Of a stretch of DNA of 64,000 bases, positions 22,070-33,775 are shown piece by piece. The stretch spans positions 4,402,722-4,466,721 of the forward strand of contig JAMKCF010000002.1 of NCBI GenBank assembly GCA_023634235.1, read 5' to 3'. The position numbers and the translations under genes were made by a program. The first letter of the stretch is position 1; each line of letters starts with the position of its first letter. This stretch comes from Pisaster brevispinus (lineage: Eukaryota > Echinodermata > Asteroidea > Forcipulatida > Asteriidae). The notes beneath the pieces were generated by a model. The model saw only the letters and a program-made list of their open reading frames with translations. It was not told the DNA's origin and searched no databases.

Positions 22070-22870
22070 ATATGTATTTGCTTAAGAAGGCCACGAATTA
22101 GTGAATTGATTAGTATTTACTTATATCGTTGGCCCAGAGGACTGTTGCATCAACAAGGATTCTTGCATCTTAAAAAAAATAGTTTGTAAATGATTGTCTT
22201 CAACTAATAATACTGTACGTTATTAATGTCAACCTTTATGTAAGAAGAGGACGGGATCGGAGAGGGTTTCTTGAAAAGCTTCTTGGGATAATTATTAACT
22301 GAACGTGAATTTTATCGTATGTTTTTATATAAATTTATTTACAGTGCCTTTAAAATTATTAATTAGTTTATTGGATGTTATTACTATGGTATAAACAAAG
22401 CACACATCAGCAACAACCCGCTAATAAGTAAATTGGAACTATGCATTTATTCTTATAAAAAAAACAAAATCTATACAAAAAGCTAACCAATAAATTTCAT
22501 TTAAAATAATGATATTGAAAAACGAAAATGTGGAACAAGGAAGAGGGACTGACATCCACCCAAGGCATTATGTTTAAAAAGTAGGATATAAAACCATTCC
22601 AAATAATAATTAGTTGATTGGATGTTATCATTATGTTAAACAAAAAGCGCAAACTATTGACAACTGCACCAATACGTAACATTGTAATGTGCATTTATTC
22701 TTATAAAATACCAAAATCTTTACAAAAAACATAACCAAGAAGTTGCATTTATAAAAAGTAGGATATCAAACTAATTCCATCTCAAGACTAATTTTTAAAA
22801 GACTGGTTCACCTTTCACGTAACTTAATCAGCAGAATATGCATTTTTTAAGTTGTCTACGATTTTAAGAC
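22070..22870. repeat. Dispersed repeat Q, copy 1, with internal tandem duplication
   Basis: Aligns with 58331-58910 (shared TGCATTTATTCTTAT, CTGACATCCACC and AATCAGCAGAATATGCAT). It contains two versions of a roughly 245 bp unit (about 22360-22600 and 22605-22800). Both copies of Q lie near receptor remnants. Confidence 0.7.
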
Positions 22871-23321
22871 TGGAGAATCTCAAGAAAGAGGCAAGAACCA
22901 AGATTGTGGAACGTTTCGAAGGAACAGAGCTCAGGACAGCAACTCATCTCTTCGGCTTCTTCATACGCCCCAAACAACACCAAACCAAGGGCACGAACAG
23001 GAAGAGGGAGCAGAAGTACAGCTTCAAACAAACAAAAACAACCGGTCCTTCTCAGGACCACCACACCTTCCAAAGAGAGATTTCATTGTACTTGTGTCAC
23101 AATAATAATATTATACGGCATTTCCAAACAAATTATTATTAATTTTATTTTAACTAATCAAATCCACCACCTAGATTTCTCCTACAATGGCCAAACGTTA
23201 ACTTGTTAAAGAAGCTCGCGACTCACAATCCAAACAAAAAGCCGATCGCACTTCACATAAGTGCTTACACCTAAAACGGTTCAATAAGAATAATAATCTT
23301 AATAACTTAGCGTTAGACAAT

Positions 23322-23475
23322 GAATGATTCATAACAAACCTATCCGAGGCAAATCTTTCCACAATTGAGAAAATTGCCTTAGGAAAAGGACTTAACTTCG
23401 TTCCAACTCCCGCTAAACCCGCCCGTAAAAAACTCTTGAGTGATTTCAACATCTTCAAAAGAAGAATGAGAATTG
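23322..23475 (+). pseudogene. Penelope-like N-terminal fragment
   Basis: The translation reads TNLSEANLSTIEKIALGKGL, then NFVPTP and DFNIFKRRMR. This is the typical pre-RT motif series of Penelope-like elements (leucine-rich start, kGLnFvPtp, DfnxFkRrlR). It is preceded by an in-frame TGA at 23323. The frame is lost at about 23475, where the intervening segment begins. Confidence 0.75.
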
Positions 23476-24345
23476 TGTTATGAGACCCATGTGCATGTGC
23501 ATGTAGTTACGTATGTGCAACGCACGCTGTCAATCATTCGGTGTGTGTAAGTCCGTTGACCCATAGTGGGTGGCGCTAATCCGTTATGAAGGATTTATAA
23601 TGATCTAGGCTCTGGAAGTTTGAAGTTAGTTTTAGTACTTTCGAGAAAACGTCACAAATCCTTTATATGCGCTGAGGATAAATCTTGGACAGGACACAAA
23701 TACTCAAGACTGGTGGAAGCTACGACTTCTGTGATTGTGATTCAACTTGTTGGAGGAGTTTGTGATAGAGTTCGCTTTTGACCGAGTGCAGTTAAAGAGC
23801 TTAATTAGATTCCGGAAAGGACATTTTCGAACTTAATCTACAGTTAAGTATTTTGGGGTCTTTTCCCCATATTTTGTGGCGGGTGTCAAGTTGTGTACCC
23901 GTTGTTGCTTCGTCTTTTTCTGGACATTTTATTGGAGTGAGTTTACCCCGTGATAGCTCATAGTCACATCGGCAAAGAACTGATTTACCACCCCTGGAGT
24001 TGATCGTTTTAGAGCCAGTGTATGAGATCCACGCTGTATCTTCTGTTGCTGTGATCCTCGCCTGTATTTCATCAAGGTTGACGTATTAGCCCGTAAGATA
24101 CTTATTTTGTAAAAGATACATTTTAAATGTACACTTGTTTTACGCAATGAATGTATGTTTGTTAAACCAAATCGGTAACTGAAGTGGTTGATAATTTTAT
24201 CATTAAATCACTTAGATTCTGTGTTCTTTACATCAGTGTCACCTTGTTTGATTTCTTTGTTGCATCTGAGGAAATTCAGGCTTTTTGAGTGATTTATATT
24301 CACGGATAGTTTGGAGTTTTTTGGATCGTAACAATTGCTTTTCTG
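23476..24345. other. Segment splitting the Penelope-like ORF
   Basis: About 870 bp without a gene lies between two collinear parts of the element. Penelope-like elements can retain introns, but I see no good GT/AG pair at these borders. An insertion or a terminal-repeat piece of a second partial copy is more likely. Confidence 0.45.
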
Positions 24346-25301
24346 ATGCATAACAAACCCAACAAGGCTCAACCTTTCAAACCACCTTCAAAGTGGCTTC
24401 CAATTACAACACAAAATGCGACACTCGAAAATTACTTGGAAGCCACTAAATACCAATTTGCTGATGTCAGACTGAGAAATCAGAAATCTAACATGACAAA
24501 ACAAGAGTTATCAGCCATACTCAAACTCAAACACAATACAGACATCGTAATTAAACCCTACGATAAAGGAAGAGGCATCTGCATTTTGAACCAAACCGAT
24601 AACCTACAAGTAGGTTACAAACATCTTGAATCCGAGCACTACACTAAGCTGGACCAAGATATTACACCACAAACCACTACACTGGTTCATAACCTACTTC
24701 TCGATTTATATCGAAACAACTATATCAACAAACAAACCTTGGCATACCTTGACCCGTCTTCCCTACAATGCAATTGCACAGCAATGTATTTTCTCCCGAA
24801 AATACATAAAACCCCACCCCCGGGCATACCATTTGTAGGAAGACCAATAATAAGCGGTTGCTCAAGCCCTACAGCCAAAATATCAGATTTGTGGACTTCT
24901 TTCTTCTTCCTATAGTTACCACTCAACCTACCTATGTGCGTGACACAGCGGACATACTGCGGAAACTAGAAGAAACAACGTACCCACCAAATGTTCTGAT
25001 TACAAGTATTGATGTTGTCTCGATGCACACAAACGTCCGCCAAACAGAGGCGATAAATTGTGTCTGCAATGCCTTAGACCTAAACCACCACTCTTACTCT
25101 ATTACAAAACCACCCTCCAACTACATCCGTAAACTATTGGAACTGATCATAGGAAGAAACTGCTTCCAATTCGGTAACAATCACTACCTACAAAAAATCG
25201 GATGTGCCATGGGCTCAACCGCAAGCCCAGAAATTTGTGATATCACACTACACAATCTGGAAAAACAAATCCTTGAAAAAGCTGATCACATCCTAACATG
25301 A
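24346..25301 (+). pseudogene. Penelope-like reverse transcriptase core
   Basis: Residues from 24346 give KPPSKWLP, then DIVIKPYDKGRG (RT1), YFLPKIHKTPPPG and GRPIISGCSSPTAKIS (RT2/3). A frameshift at about 24870-24900 leads to FVDFFLLPIV, SIDVVSMHTNV (RT A box) and GCAMGSTASPEI (RT B box). TGA at 25299-25301 truncates it at the Trp position before the C box, which then reads WRYRDA (25302-25319) instead of the expected Tyr-x-Asp-Asp. The loss of the second Asp would abolish polymerisation. Confidence 0.88.
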
Positions 25302-25959
25302 TGGCGCTATAGAGATGCCATCCTTGTCCTCTATGACAGCACTTTTGAAAACTTCAAGAGCCTCATCCAAACCATGAACCAACTACACCCGACCCTCAAA
25401 TTTACTTTTGAGGCATTAGATACTTCCATCAACTATCTTGACTTAACGATCTTCAAAGGTACAAGGTTCAAGGAAATTGGTATTCTTGACACAAAAGTCT
25501 ATACCAAACCCACTGAAACCTACCAATACCTACACAAAACATCATCACACCCCACATGTGTTCAAAGCTTTCATATATGGAGAAACACTCCGATATGCTT
25601 AAAACACAAACAACGAAGATGATTTCATTTTATACGAAAAACTAACAACAAGAGGTTATAATATTTCGGAAATAAACAAAATCGTTGGGAAAGTACCACA
25701 CAGTGAACGATCGAAACTGATTCATAAGCGACCACAAAAATAGAAAAGCACAACCCCGCTCGTCTTAAGAACGACATATAATCCGTACATCAACAATGGT
25801 GACCTAAACAAAGCGATCAATAAACACTGGTCTTTAATACAATGCAACAAGACACTCTCGAGGATCTTCCCTGAACCTCCATTCATTGCATTCAGAAAAG
25901 ACCAAAACATATGGGAAAAGTTGAGTAGAGCTAAACTAAACCAGAGTCCAACCGACTAA
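25302..25959 (+). pseudogene. Penelope-like post-RT region
   Basis: After the mutated C box come INYLDLTIFKG (RT D/E) and VYTKPTETYQYLH, then a break at about 25620. A later frame (25759-25959) reads TTYNPYINNGDLNKAINKHW and FPEPPFIAFRKDQNIWEKL, the region linking RT to the endonuclease in Penelope-like proteins. A stop at 25957-25959 and lack of further homology end the element. Confidence 0.75.
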
Positions 25960-26899
25960 CCCTCTCAACAGCTCAATCACATCCCACAAGATTCGGGATT
26001 TATTGATGATCCAGATGAAACGCTTAACATCCTAATTTCCTTACTAGAGGAACAATTCACCTATGATCAGGATTTCACTCTCACAAACTCACAACCATCA
26101 CCCTGAACCACAGCGAATAAACCAAAACTTGTCTCTAACGAGACCTGAGACCTACAGGTTCATTACGAATCACCCACACCCGCAACTGAAGAATGCCCGA
26201 AATTGAGGCATGAAAACATGTAATTGCTAAGAAGAGGATCTGCAAAAATATCCTGGCGGTCTCCCCCCAACACCCACATCTTTAATGACGCAATCGTCAA
26301 AATGGCTCCTTTTGTCACTCTTAATATATTCGCCCACCACATTCTCCTGTCAAAATGACAGACACTGCGAATATAATACATGGATACGGCCCCCACCCAT
26401 AAAACTTGTAAAAACTTTTTTTGCAATTTTATGGCTTTCAAGTCAACAGTCATAAAGTGTCACTGAATTGGACAGCGCCATCATTTATCCACCACGAGTC
26501 AAAACAAAAACTGAAGAAGAAATTTGCAATATTAAAAGCACACATCTTGCATGGGAAGAAGGTATGCAGGGGAAGCCCGAGCCACATACCCCCTCTACTG
26601 CAGATGCTTCTGCAATAGTTGGTATACTGGCACAGTTTTGGGTGAGTATTAACATGACTTAGACAACGCACCGGTTAGGACTGACTTTGTGTTATTGTTT
26701 GGAAACACGTAGTGGACAACAACAACAACACTGGACATACCAGTATCATAAGCTAAACAGTTTTAAGTTGTTCAATGTGGACAACTAAGCAAACAGGAAC
26801 AAAAATCTAAATCTACTTACCTGGAAGAAATTTTAGGACCAACCACTAAAAACCCGTTTTTATTCCAAACCAGCCATAAAAAACAATCTCTTAATCGAC

Positions 26900-27905
26900 G
26901 ACTTTTTAAGACAGAAGATCATCTACACATCAAACAACACCAATGCAAAATAAGTATCCAAAAGATGACAGCATCAAATGCCAGTAAGAGTTCTGCCAAG
27001 GAGTTGTGTACCACATCACACATATGTTACAAATAAGGTACCCCCTCCTAGAAAGCAAGCATACTGGAACGGGATGTGGGGGGGGGGTGGAGGCGGTAAA
27101 TGACAAATAAAACAACAGTTTTATTTTAACAGAAGTGCCATCCGACGGAGGGGGTTCCTCAATTGGATACAAATGGTTCATCCCCTTGTACCTCCAGAAA
27201 CGTTACCCTAGTTTATGTAGATGTGTTTGTTGAAATCTTTCGGTAAATAGCTTTCGGGAGGATTAAAGGATTGTCAACCATTACCTGTCCATGTTCATGA
27301 ACTACAATATTAACATTGTCTACGAATGAAGCTAATGTGAAGAGTGTTGAGTCATCCAAATGAACTCTACGTAGCCAGTTCATTTATTCCATCTCAATAA
27401 GTTCGTTGGTCTCCCTCTTTCGTGTTTTGAGGTTGTTCTATGACAACTTTTAAGCAGAAGGTCATGTACACAAACAACACAAAGGCAAAACAAGTACCCG
27501 AAAGATGACAGCATCAAATGCCAGTAAGAGTTCAACCAAGGAGTTGTGTACCACATCACAATGCGAATAAGGAAGCACGCGTACTTTACCGAGATGGGGG
27601 GGGGGGGCAACTGACAAATATATATATATATATATTTACCGAAGTGCCCTCCCCCCACCATTGGACACAAATGGTGCATCCCCTTGTATCCTACAGAAAT
27701 GTTACCCTATTTCCATTGATGTGTTCGTTGTAAACCTTAAGTAAATAGTCTTCGGGAGGATTACAGAATTGTCAAGCATTCCTTTTTCATGTTTATGAGC
27801 TGCAGTATTGACTTTGTTTGGGATCGAAGATGTTGTGGAGAATGTTCAGTCATCCAAACGAACTATGCATACAAAGTTTATTTATTACATTTCAATAAGT
27901 TCGAC
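26900..27905. repeat. Imperfect tandem duplication of about 510 bp
   Basis: 26900-27410 and 27440-27905 share GATGACAGCATCAAATGCC, CAAGGAGTTGTGTACCACA, CTTTCGGGAGGATTA-like and TCATCCAAA-CGAACT-like blocks in the same order. Each copy has its own G run (27078-27087, 27597-27607), and the second has a TA run (27617-27633). No gene seen. It could be a terminal-repeat region of the nearby Penelope-like element. Confidence 0.7.
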
Positions 27906-29814
27906 GTCTCCGTCTTTTGTGTTTTAAGGTTGTTATGACCTTATTGGCAACTTCGACGGAGCGTTTATCTTCATTGGGGCTGTGCAGTCTCCAGGTAAGT
28001 TTCCCCTGCTACTTTGTGGATGCTTTATTGCAGTGAAGTGAATAATTCTCACACAGCCCGGCCTTCATAAATAACAAAGATGTTTGCTTGTGAAAATGCA
28101 TTACTCTTAATGACATTCGTAGTATCTAGGTTACACTTACTGTTGCCAATTGCGCAACCATTGGTTAAATTTCATCCCGTGACCCATAGTGGGTACTGTA
28201 TACGTCATCACAGCTGCAGTAGCAAAGCCATGCAAACAGGTTATGTAATAGAGAGGAAGCGCTTGCAGTCGGCTTTATTTTGGGTAAATAGACACTTTTT
28301 GGCCACTGGACAGTCTGGTGGAGTTGGTTGGAAATAGGAGCAATACAGTGCTATCAGGGTCGGTAGTAAATAATATTTAATTGCAACCTGGTCACTGCCG
28401 TGCCTTGCTAGTGTCCCGCAATGCAAATGACACTTTACTTGAGTTCAATAAGTCTTCGTGTTGATTAGGCTGTTAAGAAGAAAAAAAAATCAATTTTATT
28501 AATAAATATCCCGTCACCTCCCCTGCACACCACCTTGCAGAACATATCACATATTAATTGGTGCGACTTTTCTTTAATTTGTTGTTTGGTTACTATGACA
28601 AGAGTAAGCAGTAGGGTTGCTTTGTGTATAGTAATGCTTGTGGAGAACCCAATTATCAGGTTGGCATGACATAACAAGCACTGGGCCAAACACACGTAAT
28701 AACTTGCCCTACAGGGTTTTGAGTTGGCGTATTCAGCTACTTTTCCGATTGGTTCTTTACAATCACGTCCTGAAATTCATTAATAGTCTTAGGTTGAATT
28801 TATTCAATGATGTCACCGTCTTGAAATTAAGTCTCAGTTTTTTCTAAAATTAAACTTGTTGGCAAAATAACCCAGGCATCTTATTCTGTCAATAATGAAA
28901 TGCAAGCATTATTGTATTTGTCTTAATTTGATTAGCATGCCACCCCCTGCGTAGGACTATTGAGCTGTTTATATAATCTGCAAGAGGTTTAAGATCTCGC
29001 GGAAAAAAATGTACCTGCCAGATTTCACTGCTGTTTTGTAGGACTATGAGTTGCGGACTGGAGAACTGCAAGAGAATCATAATAACTGAGATCTGCTTTG
29101 AAATTGTAAGAAATCAGTTTGGCTGAATGGCTGCATTTACACGAAACTGTTTATGGTCCCAGACATTATTAACGACCAAATATCACATTTAAGATAATTA
29201 ATTAATTTCATTTCAATTTTAATTTTTTTTTTAATAAAAGGCTGCTCTGGCAACCCACTAAAGTCGAAGTGTCTACTTCTCGTAAACGGTAATCGAAGAA
29301 TCAACAACTACAGCAAATAGGACAGTTTAATTTGTTATTCGGTTACGCCAGTACACTTCTGGTATAGTTTGTTTGAGTAATGGTTTTCTATGTGAGCTAT
29401 TAGCCGTGATTTGTATTTACAAATTAAACTTAGTGTAGTAAACAAAGTGACAGGGAAGCTATGTGGGCTTATTGTTACTTAGTCTGTCATGGGAAGTTTA
29501 TATAGTCAATATACAGAAGTAAACAATAATAATAAAACATCCTCCGCAAATGTTTTTTGTTTTCAATGTCTGAAGCAGGCATAAAACCATCAACTCAACA
29601 ACACAAAGGAGCAATTTTCTGTTCGTTTTTTTATTTTATTTTTTATTTTTTTTGTGTTTTGTTTTATATATTTTATAATAACTTATGTTTGTATTAGTTG
29701 ATACACGTGTTTAAAGTTGATAACTCTCAGTATTTTATTTTGTGTATCCTTTTATTCCAAACTTGTTTTAAAATAATTTGTTCTTTACTCCGGTTCTCCA
29801 TTAGTTTATGAAAA
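27906..29814. other. No supported gene
   Basis: AT-rich intergenic DNA up to the start of duplication copy 2. Short open frames (for example at 28080-28337) show no recognisable domain. T-rich runs at 29625-29660. Confidence 0.4.
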
Positions 29815-29926
29815 GTCGGACAACTGCTTAATTTGGGTTCAAGTTAATGCAAAGTATGTTAGCTTAGATCGTTGGTTTAGATCCGATAACTGAATTAACA
29901 AAAACATTATATAATTGTATTTCTGC

Positions 29927-30396
29927 CGCCGCAAAGCCTCCCGTCAGGAGCCCTGGACGGTCGAAGGAACCCTGCTTGGTCGCTGGCGCCGCACCTGCGA
30001 GAACTGCACCAAGACGAGAACCAAAGTGACTCTGGTGCTGCCGCTTCGAGAGTGCACGGGGACCGCGGTGTGCACCGCACCGGAGTTTGTGGAAATGTAT
30101 GTCCTCGGAGATTCTTTCCCCCTTTATAGAGAATTACGGGCTGAATTAGGTAAATTCAAAAGAGGGCGCTGTCAGAAGAAAGTGTACATAGTACAAAGTA
30201 CACATTGTATACCGCATGGGGGACATTACCTCCCGGAAAACAAATATATATCCTGCCTCCCGATCGCGTGCACTTCTCCTGGACGCTGCTCCTGGCTGTG
30301 TCGCCGGGAAAAAACCGGCCAGCTTGGTGCATCCTACAAGATGATGATGTTATCGTTACAAACCATTGAACTGAATACATTTCAATTTGAATAGTT
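29927..30396 (+). other. GC-rich exon-like segment, longer version
   Basis: The continuous open frame contains EPWTVEGTLLGRWRRTCENC and VCTAPEFVEMYVLGD. Base composition is far more GC-rich than its surroundings, and the start is Cys/Arg-rich. I recognise no domain. Copy 1 has lost about 70 bp of it and the frame. It may be an exon of an unrecognised gene lying upstream of each C1q copy. Confidence 0.3.
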
Positions 30397-31081
30397 TCTG
30401 CTTAATTGAAAGTTAAGATTGTTCACAACCATGTTAACGGCAAGGTAACGTTTTATGAAGAAAAACAAAATCTGAAATCTCAAATTTGTTGAAAATGTTA
30501 CACATCCTTGTTCTTCATCCTCATTGGTCGCTATCGCTGCTCAAACAATGGCAACGTGAACGTGTGTATGCGGCCCGCACAACTTTCAGCCAATTATATA
30601 TCTTCATTGACCCCAATGATTGCGCTAATTTTGGCTTGTGACGTCATATGCAAGGGGGCCTATCGGTGGTGCGCATGTATATCAAGAGAGGAAACAGGTT
30701 GAATTGTATCTCTATCGAGTAGATGTGCATTGAAAACAGCTTTGTTTTGCAGAAAAACACAAATCTTGCGCTTTAACTAACAACCATTAGATAATTATGT
30801 CATTTGAACGGAAATGGAAAGTAACTGGCTTGGTATTTCAGGAAGCAATCTGGCAGTCAACGTAGTAAGGCGGATATGCTGTAAACACTTGATGTGTATA
30901 AACTAAACTAGAGAGTTTGTCACAATTGACCTCCATTCGTAACTCACAGCTACATTCGAACCAGTGATAAAAAGTCACTTCCTTCAATCAGTGACTTTAA
31001 CGTGTGTGTATGATTGGCTGCTCATCGATTGTCAATCAAAACCCAAAGTAGATTGCTGTTCACTTACTGGAAATGCAACAG

Positions 31082-31089
31082 TATTTAAA
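31082..31089 (+). promoter_or_regulatory. TATA box of C1q gene copy 2
   Basis: TATTTAAA at the same spacing to the leader exon donor as in copy 1, within a highly conserved promoter stretch (about 30880-31190). Confidence 0.7.
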
Positions 31090-31112
31090 CCGCTGTACTA
31101 GCAGCAATGCTC

Positions 31113-31182
31113 AAAACAACTTTTACATCTTAACAGAAAAGATAAACCGAGAGAACTCCAACTACAAGAACTCAGCACCAAG
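31113..31182 (+). other. 5' untranslated exon, C1q gene copy 2
   Basis: Matches the copy 1 leader exon. It ends in CACCAAG with donor GTAAGT at 31183. The 5' end is inferred from the TATA box. Confidence 0.65.
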
Positions 31183-31856
31183 GTAAGTGTTTTCGTTATA
31201 CTGCTGGCCCTGGCTGTGGTCTCTACACTACATATTTACATCGGACTGTGCTGGACAGTTTATTCGATGTTGAGTACTTTGCCAACATACATTTAAAAAA
31301 TAAATTCGGGTAAAACTATTGCAAACTTGAATACATAGTTAGTTATTTTGACCACATTGTTATTTGTTGTTTTAGCTGTTGGGTCAACATTAAACGATTG
31401 TGGCATGCTATTATGTGGTTCATAGTGTTGCGACATGGAGCAACCGGGGCGAAGCCGATATACATTTTGTCCCAAAGGTGTACAGAGCACTGGGACCCAT
31501 CACAGAGTTTGCAACAATAGTTGCGGTACAAAATGATAATACAACTTTTATTGATAGGCGAACAGGTTCCTTTTTAAGTATTTTTTTTTTTTTGGTATAG
31601 TTGTTTCCGAAATGTAAAAATGATGTTGTTTTTCTTCATAAAATATTGCTTGGGGAACTAAGTGGGCATCCGGTGTACTTGTAAAACAAAATTTTACAAT
31701 ATTTTGGTTTATACCTTTTTGTTAGCAAAAACAAAACAAATCGCCACATGTTGAACTCTAGAATGTCATTGAATCATAAAAGCATAAATAAATACATACA
31801 CCTTTTTATTTAAAATGTTTACTTCATTATTGGGAAAGCTGAAACAAAAACAAAGG

Positions 31857-33303
31857 TTTGTTAGTGTTTCGAGTGATTATAATTTACGTTAAGGGATACA
31901 TTTTTGAATCCCGTGTTCTTCGAAATCAGCCGAAAGGAGGAGGGGTAGAAATGTGTATCATTTGCTGCTCAAACACGGTTATAAAGAGTAGATGACTTTA
32001 TTTTCCATCTCGTTTTACTCAAACCCAGCTGAAGATAGCTGGAGGGGATATAGTTTTTAACAATTGTTTTTCAAACCCAGCCGCAAAGAGGACGGAATAA
32101 AAAACTGCGTCCGTTGCTGCTCAAACAAAGTCAAACAAGAGAATGGGTACATTTTGTTCACCCCTTAATCCCTCCTCAAACAAGTCAAAATTGGTAAAAA
32201 TTGCAAATCAAAACTGGAGTTTATCATTTTTGTAATTGTTAGCTTAGAACATTATATTTATAGGGCGTGTGGTTACGATTGGTTAATCTTACCCTACTTC
32301 TGCGTCTTAGTGGTGATAACTGACCTCCTGTTGACGATATTGCGTTATTATGTTACTCTCCAGTCAAATAATTATGATTTTAATGATATTTATAATACTT
32401 AAGTTTAGACCTACGAGACTATATCTATAAGCCTTAAATGTGTCCTCTGGCCAAAAGGTTGCTGTCTAGGAGTAGTTTACTGCCAATTAAGTTCCCAGTC
32501 AGCCTTTGGACGACCTTCTAAATGCTAAATAAAATAACTAACTAGGCTATTGCGAGAGGTCCAGCTTGTCCCTCTTGAAAGCTGGAGAAGAGTGAGAGCG
32601 TCTTTTTGTCTCCATGGGTTTTTATATGCCTATGTACACTAATTAAAGGATTAGGGCCTACTCTATGGATACACAAAAGAAGTTAACTAAATTCCTTTAT
32701 ATTACACTCGTGGTTTTCGGCTCTTCCTAGCTAAGGTAGAGAGTCCATTGTGACTATTCACAGTTAACATTCCAAGAACAGTTACACAAAAGGAAAAGGC
32801 AACAGTCTCTTCATGTAAGCACTGATATCTACGACATGTGCTTGGCAGCTAGTGTAAATGGATTTTTACTACAGAATGATTCGAAAGAATCAGGAGCAAG
32901 TTTAAAAACAAATGAAGAGAACATGTAAAATAAAAAAGCGTTGCTCTAAAATACTGTTTTGATAAACATTTTCGAACTTTTAAGACTGTAAATTTGACAA
33001 AGGTTTGTTAGTAGTTCGAGTGATTATAATTTACGTAAGGGGATACATTTTTGAGTCCCGTGTTCTTCGAAATCAGCCGAAAGGAGGAGGGGTACAAATG
33101 CGTATCAATTGCTGCTCAAACACGGTTAAACAGAGTAGAGGACCCTATTTTTCTATCTCGTTTTACTCAAACCCAGCTGAAGAGAGCTGAAGGGGATATA
33201 GTTTTTATCATTTGTTCTTCAAACCCAGCCGAAAAGAGGACGGAATAAAAAACTGCGTCCGTTGCTGCACAAACAAAGTCAAACAAGAGAATGGGTACAT
33301 TTT
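31857..33303. repeat. Internal duplicated segments flanking a 620 bp insertion
   Basis: 31857-32160 and 33003-33303 are versions of one segment (GTTTCGAGTGATTATAATTTA-like start, AAATCAGCCGAAAGGAGGAG, GACGGAATAAAAAACTGCG), which occurs once in copy 1 (2468-2620). Between them, 32256-32875 interrupts a sequence that is continuous in copy 1 near 2715. Confidence 0.75.
32256..32875. mobile_element. Insertion specific to duplication copy 2
   Basis: About 620 bp is absent at the paralogous position of copy 1. There is no long open frame, and I could not define terminal repeats or a target-site duplication with confidence. Probably a non-autonomous element. Confidence 0.5.
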
Positions 33304-33666
33304 GAAAAATTTAATTAAAAAAATGCAGTTATAAATGAACCTGTTGGTGGTTTGTTATCAACTTGTGTGACTGTTACAACAAAAGTAATGCACAGTTTAC
33401 AAACAGACAGTAGTTCTCTCGTTGCAGAGCAATTTTTTGGCGTTTTACAAAGTAACTGAGTTGAAATATTTTGTTTGCCGTCGAACAACATTGTCGTGTT
33501 TTTTTATAAAATGTATAATTAACACGGTTTGGTAGCTTGCTTAAGAGCACACATTTGATATTAAAATAAATGATGTGTTTGTTTACGTTTTTTTAATAAA
33601 AATATCGTCGTTTAGAGAATAATAACATTAAACAAAATAATGTCCTTACCAAAGGACAAACATAAG

Positions 33667-33692
33667 CAACAACAACACCAAAAACAACAACA

Positions 33693-33723
<31 letters not shown>

Positions 33724-33775
33724 CAGCAACAGCAACAACAACAGCAACAACAACAGCAACAACAACACCAACAAT
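33667..33775. repeat. CAA/CAG microsatellite
   Basis: Runs of CAA and CAG at the position of the compound microsatellite of copy 1 (3207-3378). The GAC part is missing here. Confidence 0.9.

Larger units (their letters stand above)
23198..25959 (+). mobile_element. Decayed Penelope-like retroelement
   Basis: The pieces are collinear with a Penelope-type protein: an N-terminal block (23322-23475), an RT core (24346-25300) and a post-RT region (25300-25959). About 870 bp of unrelated DNA separates the first two. I see no GIY-YIG endonuclease block downstream to about 26450. Multiple frameshifts and stops, plus loss of the catalytic RT box, show it is dead. Upstream sequence to about 22850 may be its leader; it has an open but unassigned basic stretch. 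Confidence 0.85.

Noticed and set aside
22497..23209. Basic open frames just upstream of the Penelope-like N-terminal block
   Set aside because: Possibly leader sequence of the element, but no motif supports a protein and competing frames overlap.
28080..28337. 85-codon frame in the region between the Penelope-like element and copy 2
   Set aside because: No recognisable domain, no splice or paralog support.
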